Assembly: GCA_949987565.1 (NCBI GenBank)
Contig: OX465102.1
Coordinates: 8,110,512-8,174,511 of the forward strand
DNA from: Luidia sarsii
Taxonomy: Eukaryota > Echinodermata > Asteroidea > Paxillosida > Luidiidae
Length of the DNA stretch: 64,000 nt
Direction of reading: 5' to 3'
In this document: positions 11,261 to 22,259 of the stretch, in pieces
Position numbering within the stretch: the first letter of the stretch is position 1
Layout: each line of letters opens with the position of its first letter
Position numbers and translations under genes: made by a program
The notes under the pieces: generated by a model
Seen by the model: only the letters and a program-made list of their open reading frames with translations
Told to the model about the DNA's origin: nothing
The model's database searches: none

Positions 11261-14113
11261 AAAAATGCCAAGCCACGTGAAGTTCTCGAGGGAGTCCTGG
11301 GAGAAGCTTGGACGAATGCCTGCTTCCTCCAACAGATGCATGTTTTTCTCTCATCTTTCTAACCTTTCCTATCTCAGCTCATATTTTTCATCTCCCTCTC
11401 ATGTCCGTTCACTTGCCTTCTATTCCTCTTTCCTTTCCGTTTCCACGCAAGCCCTCGGGCTTGTGACTCGAGCTCCCTTGCTTCTGGACGCTACTGAGAA
11501 CCAGGCACTTGTGCCTGCTATCAGTAGCAGCCATATGTTGTTGAAGTTGTTGAAGTTGTTGAAGTTGTTGAAGTTGTTGAAATTGTTGAAGTTGTTGAAG
11601 TTGTTGAAGTATCTTGAGTTGAAGTACCTTGAGATGAAGTACCTTGAGTTGATATATCTTGCTTTGAAGAACAATGATTTGTTGAAAAATGATACAAATA
11701 CTCTGAACTATAAGATATATGATAAGAAAAGTCAAAGTCAAAAGATGAGCCAGGAGATGAGGCTGGAGAAAAGCTGTCTGATGAGTGATGAGAGAAGCCA
11801 TACAATGAGTAAGTGGGTAAGTCATGAGGTGAGTCATGAGATTCATTGCAAGAGTTGTGAGGTGAGACATCAGAGAAGCTATGACATACACAATAGGAGG
11901 AGACATGAGATACGCGTCAAGAAGATATATAACACAGGTGAGATAGGACATTTTCCAAGAAGCCTTGACGTAAGCCAGAGCTGTAAGTTGAGCCATAAAA
12001 TGGGACATAAGAGCAAGAACAGCAAACATCAGGTGAGAGTGGGATTTAGAGTTGCATCAATGCAGAAGTGTCAGGGTGAATTGAAGAGTACAGCAAGTGA
12101 CACCTGGTCGAATAGGTGGAAGCAGCAGAGAAGGGCTCAGAGGTGTTGGACAACTGGTTATACGATGCTGAGAAAGACGTGGTGGGCAAAAATCGGTAGG
12201 AAATGTACTGTGTGTGAATATGGCAACAGTGGTAAATCAATTGAACAGCGAATGACAACAGATGGACAGATACAGGAGAAGGTGAAGGAAACGATATCCA
12301 ATCATTGTAGCAGAGATGGTGAGACTAGTATCAGCAACAAGAGGAGAATGGAGAAAGTCTCAACAAAGTCAGAGAGTAAAGAGACGGAGAATAAAATTAA
12401 TGGAGTGCAGTGTGATGATATTTTGAAGCCAGTCATAATGCAGTGTTGTCAGACAGTCGATAGTAGACATACAATTGATGAAGTGGTCTGGAAGTGTTGG
12501 CTATGTGAGCAAGCATCAAGACCTTTGGAAAGAACTGTGACATGTGAAGGGTGTAACATTTGCTATCATGTCAACTGTATGGGATTTTCAAATATTGAAT
12601 ATATCTTGGTAAGCAAACCAGTATCATGGATGTGTGCCAAATGCGGACAATGTAATTACAGTCAATCATTGATATCTGATCTTGGAATTCCCACAGATAT
12701 GAACCGGTTTGAGATCCTATTGATGAGTGACCTTGTAGTGCAAGATGTATCGGTCAACACGGGGGAAGCATACCTCATTGAAGATGACAAGAAAGTTCGT
12801 GTAATTCATGGTGAGATAAAGCCACGTGTAGATATGATGTATGTAACAGGTGGAAGTAAGATTCTGACAAAAACTGGAGGTTTTTCTTTAAGGAGTAAGA
12901 AAGCTGATAATGCTGTAGAAAAGAGTGATGGTAATGAGGATAGCAGCAAAAATGTGAAGTGTAAACAATCTAAAAAGAACAGTGCAACAAGTTATTCAGT
13001 GAGTTCAGAAACTGACCTTAAACCACGATACGGACTGAGAAATAGAACAAAGGAAGTGCTGTCTGAGGTTAAAGAGAAAGTTCAACTGAAAAGAAAGGTG
13101 ATGGCTGAAATTTCTGACCATTGTTCTGAAGATGCAACTATTACCAAAAAGCAAAGAGTCTTATCACTAAGAACTAAATCATACGACATACTAAAACATA
13201 AAGTGTCTAAAACTACAACTGTATGTGGTGAATCAGGTACTCAAAATACACAGAAGAACGAAGATAAGAGAGTAGTTCAAGGTACTTTCCATCAAGGGCA
13301 TCATAAGTTTGGGAATAATAGTGGCAAGCAATGTGTTGCTAACAGTCTGTGTGCAGTGTTGCATAGTCATGTCAAGAAGATGAATGAATGGTGTTCTAGT
13401 GATATGGATTTTGTACTGAATACTGGCAATCAGTTGTATACCTATCTATCAAATAGTTCCACAGTGATGCATGAGTATTTGTTGATCAATGAGTTGCCTG
13501 ATGAACTTGATGTTTTTAGTCGACATTTTAACATGGAGTATCATGAATCTGTGTGTGGTACTATTGGAGAAGAAATTAATCTGTCTGAATTCAATATGGT
13601 GTCATTGAGAGATGCATTGGAGCAGATACTACAGGAATATTCTGCGTGCTTTATTTGTTTTCATGGTAGCACATTCTCAGTTATTGCTGACGATGGAATG
13701 TATTACATTTTTGATTCTCATTCTAGAAATGACAATGGCTTGCAAAGCAGTGAAGGAAGAAGTTTGCTGAAATGCGTTGCATCATGGCAAGGTGTGCACA
13801 GGTATTGTACTGAACTTGGTCATTCTATGAATGTGTTTAATACTGAGCAATTTGAAATTACAGGCGTTACTGTTTTGGTTAGTGATCATACGAGCATCCA
13901 TACACATTAACACATTGGCAATACTAATAGTGCTTGTATCAGCAGTACAATACCAGACGTAGAGTATGAATGCTTGAATAAGGCGATGGAAAACAATACA
14001 TCTCAAATCAAAGAAACAGATGACAGTGACATACAAGTCATAGAAGTTAGTGAACCTGTTACAATGAAGTTTCTGCCTCTAACTAAAGAAATCAAGAATG
14101 AACTGTGTGAAAT
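11261..14113 (+). pseudogene. Helentron-type polyprotein, N-terminal part: PHD finger + tegument-protease-like domain
   Basis: A good splice acceptor (TTGTTTGCAG) ends at 11260, so the exon probably starts at 11261 with a usable ATG at 11266. Residue numbers below count from 11250. Residues about 90-150 are low-complexity, including a 9-bp repeat encoding LLK. A C4HC3 PHD finger (CWLCEQ ... CEGCNICYHVNC ... WMCAKCG) lies at about 414-467. Residues 678-880 resemble the herpesvirus tegument N-terminal cysteine-protease fold found in some transposons: SGKQCVANSLCAVLHS with Cys695, and the FDSHSRND Asp-x-His near 820. An in-frame TAA at 13908-13910 interrupts the frame, which then stays open to 14113 (MKFLPLTKEIKNELCE). 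There a one-base shift leads into the OTU domain. The whole looks like one polyprotein gene decayed by point lesions. Confidence 0.75.
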
Positions 14114-14817
14114 TTGATATTGGCAAAGTATGTTTGAATGGCAATGATGTATCCAAGAGATGTGACAACATGGGAAGACCTGACACTGTGAATAAGATAA
14201 AAGGTGATGGGAATTGTTTCTTTAGAGGCATTTCTTGTGCTATATCAGGAACTGAAGCTAATCATATGAAAGTTAGAACCCTAATTGTCAATCACTTGTT
14301 GATAAATGAACAAAGTTTCAATCCTTTCTTAAGAGAAGGTTACATTACGGTGAAAGACTATGTAATGAGACAAAAAATGTTTGATAGTGGAACATGGGCT
14401 TCTGAGGTAGAAATTATGGCAGTGGCTGACATGCTAGGTGTTGATGTTTACACATATAGTGATATTACTAAGTGGTACGTGTTTTCCCGTTCATTCAGCA
14501 ATAGTAATAGATTGCCAAATTGTGGAATTTATCTGTATCATAAAAATGAAAATCATTATGATTTGGTTTTGAATGTTCATGGACTTCCCACAACTGAAAC
14601 TAATGATATATCTGCAAGCTCTTGTAATAGTGAGTTCTTGATTGAGGATTGTATAGACAAACATAATGCGAGTCAACGTGATGGAAAGAAAGATGAGACA
14701 GCAACGCATTACAAAAAGAAGGGAAAGAATAAATGCAAACGAGTGAATTTGAGACTTAAGAACAAAATAAAAAGAAAAGTATCGTCAAACAAAAATGACC
14801 CCAAAATCAGATTGTAA
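14098..14817 (+). pseudogene. OTU cysteine protease domain of the same polyprotein
   Basis: KGDGNCFFRGISCAI carries the OTU catalytic Asp37/Cys40 pair. WASEVEIMAVADMLGVDVYTY and the late NENHYDLVL, with His153, complete the family signature. OTU domains are a standard accessory of Helentron/Helitron-like replicases. The apparent ATG at 14098 is probably not a real start: the upstream frame runs into this one through a single-base shift at about 14112. The 3' end, a Lys-rich tail, shifts again near 14800 into the next frame. All catalytic residues I can see are present, but the frame is broken on both sides. Confidence 0.82.
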
Positions 14818-15493
14818 GAATATATACAGGGATAACGAGAAATATGCAAAAAGACAGAAATATTCAAAATGTAAAAAAATCAGAGAAAATAAACTTGATT
14901 ATGAGAAACAAAGATATAAAGAAAACGGCGCTTGGAAAAAGAAATTGTTGAATGTGAAATATCATGAAGATATTGCATTTAGAGAAAGACAGTTGAAAGT
15001 CACAAAAAGCAAGTATCATGGGGATAGTGTATACAGGGAAAGAAAAGTTAACACCACAAAAAGCAAGTATCATGAGGATAGTGTATACAGGGAAAGAAAG
15101 GTTAACAGCACAAACAGCAAGTATCACAAAGATAGTGTATACAGACCAAATAAGATTAACAGTACAAAATCCAGGTATGAAAAAGAAATTGCATATAGAC
15201 AAAACAATATTAATCATGCAAAGAATAAATATCACAGCAATCAAATATATAGAAGTGCACTTATTAAAACGTTAAAGAGAAAGTATTGGAGTAATCATGT
15301 GTACAAATTGAATTTGATAAATGATCAGAAAACCAAATATCGTCGTGATGCAGAATACCGGAAGAAAATAAAGCAGAGGAATCAAACACAAAGAATAAAA
15401 AATAGAAATCATGCAAGCATCATGAAGAATGTTTTGGAACATGGAGGAATGAAGTCTCAACAGGACCTGAGTATGTCTGTGCAGTGTGTCTGA
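14795..15493 (+). pseudogene. Basic 16-residue repeat region of the Helentron-type polyprotein
   Basis: This frame continues the Lys-rich tail of the OTU segment. It consists of about ten tandem repeats built on SKYHEDSVYRERKVNST, period about 16-17 residues, strongly basic and probably helical or nucleic-acid binding. Similar arrays (KYxxDxxYRE) occur in Helitron-like proteins upstream of the DUF6570 and Rep regions. The frame is lost near 15450, where the next frame (GPEYVCAVCLKLWF) takes over. A function on its own is not supported. Confidence 0.6.
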
Positions 15494-15886
15494 AACTTTG
15501 GTTTAGAAAGCAAGTCATCAGATGCAATAAAGACAAGTACAGCAGGGCTGATTGTATATCTGGGAAATACTTACATAGATGTGTGTGCACCAAAGAGTGT
15601 GGAAAGGACTGTCTTGTTTCTAAATCTAGCAGGGCTTGTCTATGGATATGTTACACATGTCACAGGAAATTACTCCAGAACAAAGTGCCGGCAGAAGCAT
15701 GTGTAAATAATATGGAACTGGTTGATATTCCACAGGAATTGGCTTGTTTGAATGTGTTAGAGGAGCATCTTATTGCAATTAATGTGGCATTCATGAAGAT
15801 GATAGCATTACTGAAAGGAGGTCAGAATGCAGTCCATGGTCCAGTTGTATGTGTACCATCAAACATTGCAGAAACTGTGACGGCAT
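15448..15886 (+). pseudogene. Zinc-ribbon/DUF6570-like region of a Helitron-family replicase, truncated
   Basis: The frame opens with GPEYVCAVCLKLWFRKQV, a CxxC zinc-ribbon start. It goes on to CLWICYTCHRKLLQNKVP, then LACLNVLEEHLIA, and ends with MKMIALLKGGQNAVHGPVVC. This matches the conserved region that precedes the Rep nuclease in Helitron-family proteins (DUF6570: the KGGQxxxHGPVxxVP signature). The reading stops at about 15886, where the sequence switches into the middle of a 0.8-kb repeat unit. The Rep nuclease and helicase domains are absent from the window, so only the N-terminal part of the element is present. Confidence 0.78.
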
Positions 15887-16565
15887 TTAAAAGCACACAT
15901 TTTGATGACGTCATGATTACGTAACGACATTTTGGCTCCAGAAGGTGTTTCTAAACCATGTCCCCAATAGATATCAAAGAAAAAATGAAAAAAATCTCGC
16001 TCCGTTGGCCAAATATGCTCATTTCAATGTGAAAATTTGAAAAGTTCATGACCTCATAAATATTCACGAGATGACGTCACGGTCAATTGATGGCAATTTT
16101 TGGATACACCTTTTCCCAACTTAGATACAGTGCAAAGTTGAAACCAAACGAACTTGTACTTTTGCTTTTAATGGATTTTGAAATTTGCCCCTTTAAAGCA
16201 AGGTTACGTGACACGTGATGACGTCATGATGATATCAAGGTGTTTAGGATCAATTTCAGCATGGGCTTTATGCATTTGCCACGTTTAAAAAAAATCCAAG
16301 TCTGTTCAATGACTAAAGTCGTGCTTACAAAACCCCTCTGCATTGTCTATGGGCTTTGGGGGAGAAGAAGAAGAAAAAAACCCAGAAATATATGTCTGTT
16401 GTGAAACAGAGCATAGAGCTTTTCCGCTTCTGTTTGTAACAAGTCATAGAATAGCCCCATTCCTACTCCAAAACGCATAGTACATATTTTGTGCACAAAG
16501 CCTATGGGACTCGAGTGTGGTATTCAAAAATTCATAAAAAAATATAAACAATGGTCCTTCGGTTC

Positions 16566-16594
16566 CAAACTTTAGATTTGGAATCTAAAGTTTG
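16566..16594. repeat. Unit-specific 13-bp inverted repeat
   Basis: CAAACTTTAGATT at 16566-16578 is followed after TGG by its exact reverse complement at 16582-16594. The homologous position in the unit at 5630-5655 has only the first arm. This copy also carries a partial direct duplication up to about 16660. Confidence 0.85.
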
Positions 16595-19500
16595 ATTTAG
16601 ATTTGGAATTTCTAGCACGGTTCCAAACTTTAGATTTGGAATGTCTAGCACGATAGCTAACTACACACCAAATTTCAAGATGATCGGTCAATGCCTTATA
16701 TGTGTTTTAAAATCACACATTTTGATGACGTCATGATTGCGTAATGACATTTTGGCTCCGGAAGGTGTTTCTAAACCATGTACCCAATAGATATCAAAGA
16801 AAAAATGAAAAAAATCTCGCTCCGTTTGCCAAATGCTCATTTCAATGTGAAAATCTGAAAAGTTCATGACCTCATAAATATTCATGAGATGACGTCACGG
16901 TCAATTGATGGCAATTTTTGGATACACCTTTTCCCAACTTAGATACAGTGCAAAGTTGAAACCAAACGAACTTGTACTTTTGCTTTTAATGGATTTTGAA
17001 AATTGCCCCTTTAAAGCAAGGTCACGTGACACGTGATGACGTCATGATGATATTAAGGTGTTTAGGATCAATTTCAGCATGGGCTTTATGCATTTGCCAC
17101 GTTTGAAAAAAATCCAAGTCTGTTCAATGACTAAAGTCGTGCTTACAAAACCACTGTGCATTGTCTATGGGCTTTGGGGGAGAAGAAAAAGAAGAAAAAA
17201 CTAGAGATTTATGTCTGTTGGCTAACAGAACATAACGCTTTTCCGCATCCGGTTCTCTTAAAAAAAAAAAATTGACATCAGCGGGATTCGAACCCGTAAC
17301 CTCAATTTCTATCCAAAAACGCACGTGCATATTTTGTGCACAAAGTGTATGGGACTTAATTATAACATTCAAAAAATCATAATAATTCTGAACAATAACC
17401 AATTGCTTCCAAACTCAGGATTTAGAATGTCTAGCCCAATAGCTAAATGCCCAATAAATTTTGAGACGATTGACCTTTGACAAATATGTGTTTTAAAAAC
17501 ACGCATTTTGATGACGTCACGATTGCGTCATGGCATTTTGGCCCCGGAGGGTGTTTCTAGACTACATCTCCAATAGATATCAACAACAAAATTAAAAAAA
17601 TCTTGCTCCGTTGGCCAAATATGCTCAATTGAATGTTAAAATCTTATAAGTTCATGACCTCATTAATATTCATAAGATGACGTCACGATCAAATGAGGGC
17701 AATTTTTGGATACACCTTTTCCCAACTTAGATATAGTGTAACATTGAAACCAAACGAACTTGTACTTTTGCTTTTATTGGAGTTTGAAATTTGTCCCTTT
17801 AAAGCGCTATCACGTGACACGTGGTGACGTCATGAAGTTTTAAAGACAACTGTGCACGACTTCAGCAAGGGCTCTATACATTTGCAAAGTTTCAAAAAAA
17901 TCCAAGTGTGTTCAATGGCCAAAGTGGCGCTTACTAAAACCCTGTACAAAGTCTATGGGATTATTCCGACCAGAAAAAGAAGAAAAAACTAGAGATTTAT
18001 GTCTGTTGGCAAACAGAACATAACGCTTTTCCGCATCTGGTTCTCTTAAAAAAAAAAAATCGATGAAAAAAAAATTGACATCAACGGGATTCGAACCCTT
18101 AACCTCCATTCCTAACCCAAAACGCACGTGCATATTTTGTGCACAAAGTTTATTGGACTTCATTATATTTTTCGAAAAATCAACAATTCTGAACAATGGT
18201 CAAATGCTTCCAAATTCAGGATGTAGAATATCTAGCCCAATAGGTAAATGCCCACTAAATTTCGAGACGATTGACCTATGACAAATATGCGTTTTAAAAA
18301 CACGCATTTTGATGACGTCACGATTGCGACATGGCATTTTGGCCCCGGAGGGTGTTTCTTAACTTCATCCCCAATAGATATAATCGAAAAAATGAAAAAA
18401 ATCTTGCTCCGTTGGCCAAATATGCTCAATTGAATGTTTAAATCTGAAAAGTTTATGACCTCATTAATATTCATGAGATGACGTCACGATCAAATGAGGG
18501 CAATTTTTGGATACACCTTTTCCCAACTTAGATATACTGCAAAATTGAAACCAAACGAAATTGCATTTTTGCTTAAAAAGGATTTTGAAATTTGCCACTT
18601 TAAAGCACTGTCACGTGACACGTGGTGACGTCATGACGTTTTCAAGACTACGACGCAAAATTTCAGCGAGGGTTCTATGCATTTGCCAAGTTTGAAAAAA
18701 ATCATAGTTTGTTTAATGGCAAAAATGCCTTCCGAAAAAATTATGCGGTACACTAGCCATTTATTTTCTTTCTGCACCACATGAGGGCGCACTTCACAGC
18801 AACTGTCTGATACGCGGATAGGTAGCATCGTGATTGAAGGTTTGGCCCTTTCACGTGGCCACCCAAGCAAAAACAGACAAAGAAAAACAGAACAAAATAC
18901 ACATGTTTATTCTATAATAGGTTAAGGCCCACTTCGCGTCGTTTTAATTGAATTTGTGACGGACGAAAAAAAGAGAGTTTACGTCACTGGGTTTCGAACA
19001 CGTATCCTCCATTCCTACCCCAAAACGCACGTGCATATTTTGTGCACAAAGTGTATGGGACTACATTATAATCTAAAAAAAATCATAATAATTCTGAACA
19101 ATTGTCGATTGCTTTCAAACTCAGGATTATGAATGTCTAGCACAATAGCTACCTGCACACCAAATTTCGAGGAGATTAACCTTTGGCAAACATGTGTTTT
19201 AAAAACACGCATTTTGATGACGTCACGATTGCGTCATGGCATATTGGCCCAGGAGGGTGTTTCTAGACTACATCCCCAATAGATATAAACAAAAAAACTA
19301 AAAAAAAATTGCTCCGTTGCCCAAATATGCTCAATTGAATGTTAAAATCTTAAAAGTTTATGACCCCATTCATATTCATGAGATGACGTCACGATCAAAT
19401 GAGGGCAATTTTTAGAAACCTTTTCCCAACTTAGATATAGTGCAAACTTGGAACAAAACGAAATTGCTTTTTTGCTTTTATTGCAGTTTGAAATTTGCCC

Positions 19501-19715
19501 CTTTAAAGCACTGTCACGTGACACGTGGTGACGTCATGAAGTTTTAAAGACAACTGTGCACAACTTCAGCAAGGGTTACATACATTTGCAAAGTTTCCAA
19601 AAAATCCAAGTGTGTTCAATGGCCAAAGTGGCGCTTACTAAAACCCTGTACAAAGTCTATGGGATTATTCCGACCAGAAAAAGAAGAAAAAAAAAAAAAT
19701 CAGAACAAGAACAAT

Positions 19716-19743
19716 AGCTTTTCCGCTACGCGGCGGAAAAGCT
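19716..19743. repeat. Hairpin cassette
   Basis: Arms AGCTTTTCCGC and GCGGAAAAGCT flank TACGCG. The cassette is preceded by the usual ATCAGAACAAGAACAAT linker and followed by CTAGAAACATACGTCTG. Confidence 0.9.
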
Positions 19744-20689
19744 AACTAGAAACATACGTCTGTTGTAACAGAACGTGTAGCTTTTCCTTTTTTTTTCCCG
19801 AAGAAAGACCAAGTTGAAAATCTGAAAACCAGTAGCACATGCATGATTACTACAGTACTTCCGGTCTGGACCGGAGGAAAGGGTCACATGACATGAGGAA
19901 GGTCATGAAACCTAATTGGTCCCTGAAACTCCTCTCACATGCTATATGCGCTAGCAACAGCACAACAAGGGAGTTAACCATTGATTTAATATTGGTTTTT
20001 TTATAACCCTGAGATGACCTCATCATCATAATTATTGCAATATTTGGATACACTGTTGCCCAACTTAGATATATGCTAAATATTGATCCTGCGGGATCTA
20101 AGATCGTGGCGTGATTGCACATGCCAGGTTGGCCCTTTAAAGGGCGGTCACGTGACAACTCAAGCACAAACAAACGAAAAAAAAACACAGTTTTACTGTT
20201 TATTGGTGTAAACCCCTTTTAGCATCGTTTTGATTGAGTTCATGAAGGTGGCAACTCTGTTTCTAACCTGTACCATCCATTCCTACCCCCAAAAGGCACA
20301 CCAACGTATCGTGCACAAAGTCTATGGGACTAAGAAATGATATTTAACAAATCATAATAATTCAAAACAATGTTCAATTGGTTCCAAAGTCAGGATTTAA
20401 GATGTCTAGCCCAATAGCTAAATGCCCACCAAATTTCGAGACGATTGACCTTTGGCAAATATGCGTTTTAAAAACACGCATTTTGATGACGTCACGATTG
20501 CGTCATGACATTTTGTTCCTGGAGGGTGTTTCTAAACTACATCCCCAATAGATATAATCGGTTACCTGCACTGTGCAGCAACTTATTTCATCATGAGGGA
20601 ACTTACACACGTAGTAGCTGAATTATTGAATTTGTAAATTGCTTTCCAATTCCAAATATTAAACTTTACAGACAAAACAGAGACTCAAC

Positions 20690-21110
20690 AAATCATCACT
20701 CTTTGTGTTTACTTACCCTTTCATCTTTCCCCTCATGATCTTTCTTTTGTGTTTATTATTTTACCCTTTCATCTTTCCCTCTTTGATCTTTCTTTTTTAG
20801 TGATTGTTACCTAAATTATCTTTCCCCAATGTGATCATTCCCCACTCCATGGCCTTCCATTTGTTCCCCCTAGTCTGTCCACCAGCTTTCCCACTTGGCC
20901 TCATTTTGTCCTCTGTCATCAGCTGCTTTCTTTTCCTACACTGTAGGCCTATCTGTTTCTGTTATACTGTCTTCGTAATTTTGCTTTTGAGAAAGGTCCT
21001 ACTATACTAGGATTGAAACATCATGCCCTATAAGGTTTTTTTTATGTAATTGTCATTGGTGCTTGAAGTTGACACAACCAGCTATCAATAACTCTTTTAT
21101 ATACAGCTTT
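20690..21110 (+). repeat. Second Penelope tail, inverted relative to 250-775
   Basis: Plus-strand blocks match the reverse complement of the tail at 250-775: CCATGGCCTTCCATTTGTTC, CATCAGCTGCTTTC, TTCTGTTATACTGTCTTCGT, and TGGTGCTTGAAGTTGAC followed by ACAACCAGCT. A decayed copy of the GAAAGGTCC...GGATTGAAAC motif lies at 20987-21030. No reverse transcriptase precedes it, so it is a severely 5'-truncated copy. Confidence 0.75.
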
Positions 21111-21130
21111 ATTTATAAGATTAGTTTATC

Positions 21131-21246
21131 TTAAAATTTAGTGGGCCTGACGTTTCGATCCTTGCAGGACCTTTCTCAAAGGCAGGTTCTGCCTTTGAGA
21201 AAGGTCCTGCTAGGATCGAAACATCAGGCCCACTAAATTTTAAGAT
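21131..21246. repeat. Head-to-head pair of Penelope motifs forming a 55-bp-arm hairpin
   Basis: The motif reads minus at 21131-21185 (CTTAAAATTTAGTGGGCC onward) and plus at 21190-21246 (GCCTTTGAGAAAGGTCCTGC onward), with only about 4-5 bases between. The arms differ at few positions (CCTTGCAGG against CCTGCTAGG, GACGT against ATGT). Confidence 0.9.
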
Positions 21247-21393
21247 TTACATTTTGGTAATTTTAGTCAGTAAGCAGTTTGCAACATTTTTGTATATCAC
21301 CTTATGATTAGTTTATGACAGCTGACACTTCCTGGCATGCATAATTATGTGAATCACCAAATCTTCAAAATGTTTCCATTTTATTTTTTGCAG

Positions 21394-21504
21394 CATAAGC
21401 GTTGACTACCAACATGATGGGGACTTTGTCTGCTTGGAGGATGCTGTTTCTGATGAAGGAGACCTGGATGAGACATGGGAGCCTGTTGTCTCATTGAAGA
21501 GCAG
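21394..21504 (+). CDS. Internal exon of an unknown acidic protein
   Basis: A strong acceptor (TATTTTTTGCAG) ends at 21393 and a donor (CAG|GTAAGG) starts at 21505. The 111-nt exon has one open frame, reading YQHDGDFVCLEDAVSDEG and DETWEPVVSLKS. Its last two bases complete a codon with the first base of the exon at 22049 and restore the same frame, which supports real splicing. The sequence is acidic and I do not recognise a domain. It sits just downstream of Penelope debris, so it could belong to a host gene or to another element. Confidence 0.5.
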
Positions 21505-22048
21505 GTAAGGCGCTACAGCTCAAACACTTCAAATACATTGTTTTTGAAATCACAGAGGGTCGTTCTCTGTAATGTGGTTTGCCACAATGCTACTTGTTTG
21601 TTATGGTAGCGATTGAACTGCATTTGTGTTGTTTCATGCTTGAAGCTAAACTTGGTAAGATGCTATCGCACATGCAAACATTTATACTCAAACATAAGAA
21701 TCATGACATGAACCTATAACATAAAGATAAACATTTTTGTTTCTAATTTGCATGAAGTCATTTCCTTTGCTCCAATCTTTGAAGATTTGCTTTCTATTTT
21801 TGTATAAAATGTTTGGCTACTTTTCACCTCTGACATTGGTGTCTGAAATCATATTTTTGTTGGCCACAATAATTGTGTTAATTTTCCACAAGCAGTCTGA
21901 TGATCATGATGACATAAGAAGCAAGCTAAATAGTAATAATAATTTATAACTTAATATTGTTCGTCTTTTGTACGATCGAAATAGTCAATAGTCAATTTAG
22001 TAGAAGCGGTATTTCGTAACTTTCTTAAACATTTTGTGATTTTTTTAG

Positions 22049-22259
22049 GGTAAATCCAGATGGTTTGGATTATATGGCAACCAGTGAAGAGGTGTATGGA
22101 AGAGATGAAGAGGCAGATGATGAAGAGACTGGGACAGAAAAGTCCTTCACAAGGAGTGGGCTGCACCGGGTTTTGAATAAATGTGAGGGCGCGGAGCAGA
22201 CCAAGCTCTACATAATAACGGAGACAAGGCGGTGGGGGCTGAACAATCAATGTCAGTAG
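22049..22259 (+). CDS. Probable terminal exon of the same unknown protein
   Basis: The acceptor TTTTTTAG ends at 22048. The frame reads VNPDGLDYMATSEEVYGRD, then EEADDEETGTEKSF and ends at TAG 22257-22259. The first half is acidic like the preceding exon. The second half (LHRVLNKCEGAEQTKLYI) looks less protein-like and may be read-through past the true donor. No first exon was identified within the window. No known domain is visible. Confidence 0.45.

Larger units (their letters stand above)
15887..20560. repeat. 0.8-kb repeat family, domain III
   Basis: Six anchors lie at 15904, 16724, 17510, 18311, 19216 and 20485, so spacing is mostly 786-905 bp. Minus-strand tRNA-like T-arms (GATTCGAACCC-type) recur near 17285 and 18090, and a degenerate one near 18990. 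A single hairpin cassette lies at 19716-19743. The variant block with TTCCGGTCTGGACCGGA is at 19845-20345. The domain stops mid-unit after TAGATATAATCG at 20560. It begins mid-unit, next to the Helentron-type segment. Confidence 0.9.

Noticed and set aside
11409..12029. Minus-strand ORF opposite the Helentron-type N-terminus
   Set aside because: Its residues mirror the low-complexity plus-strand repeat, and the plus frame continues into clear domains.
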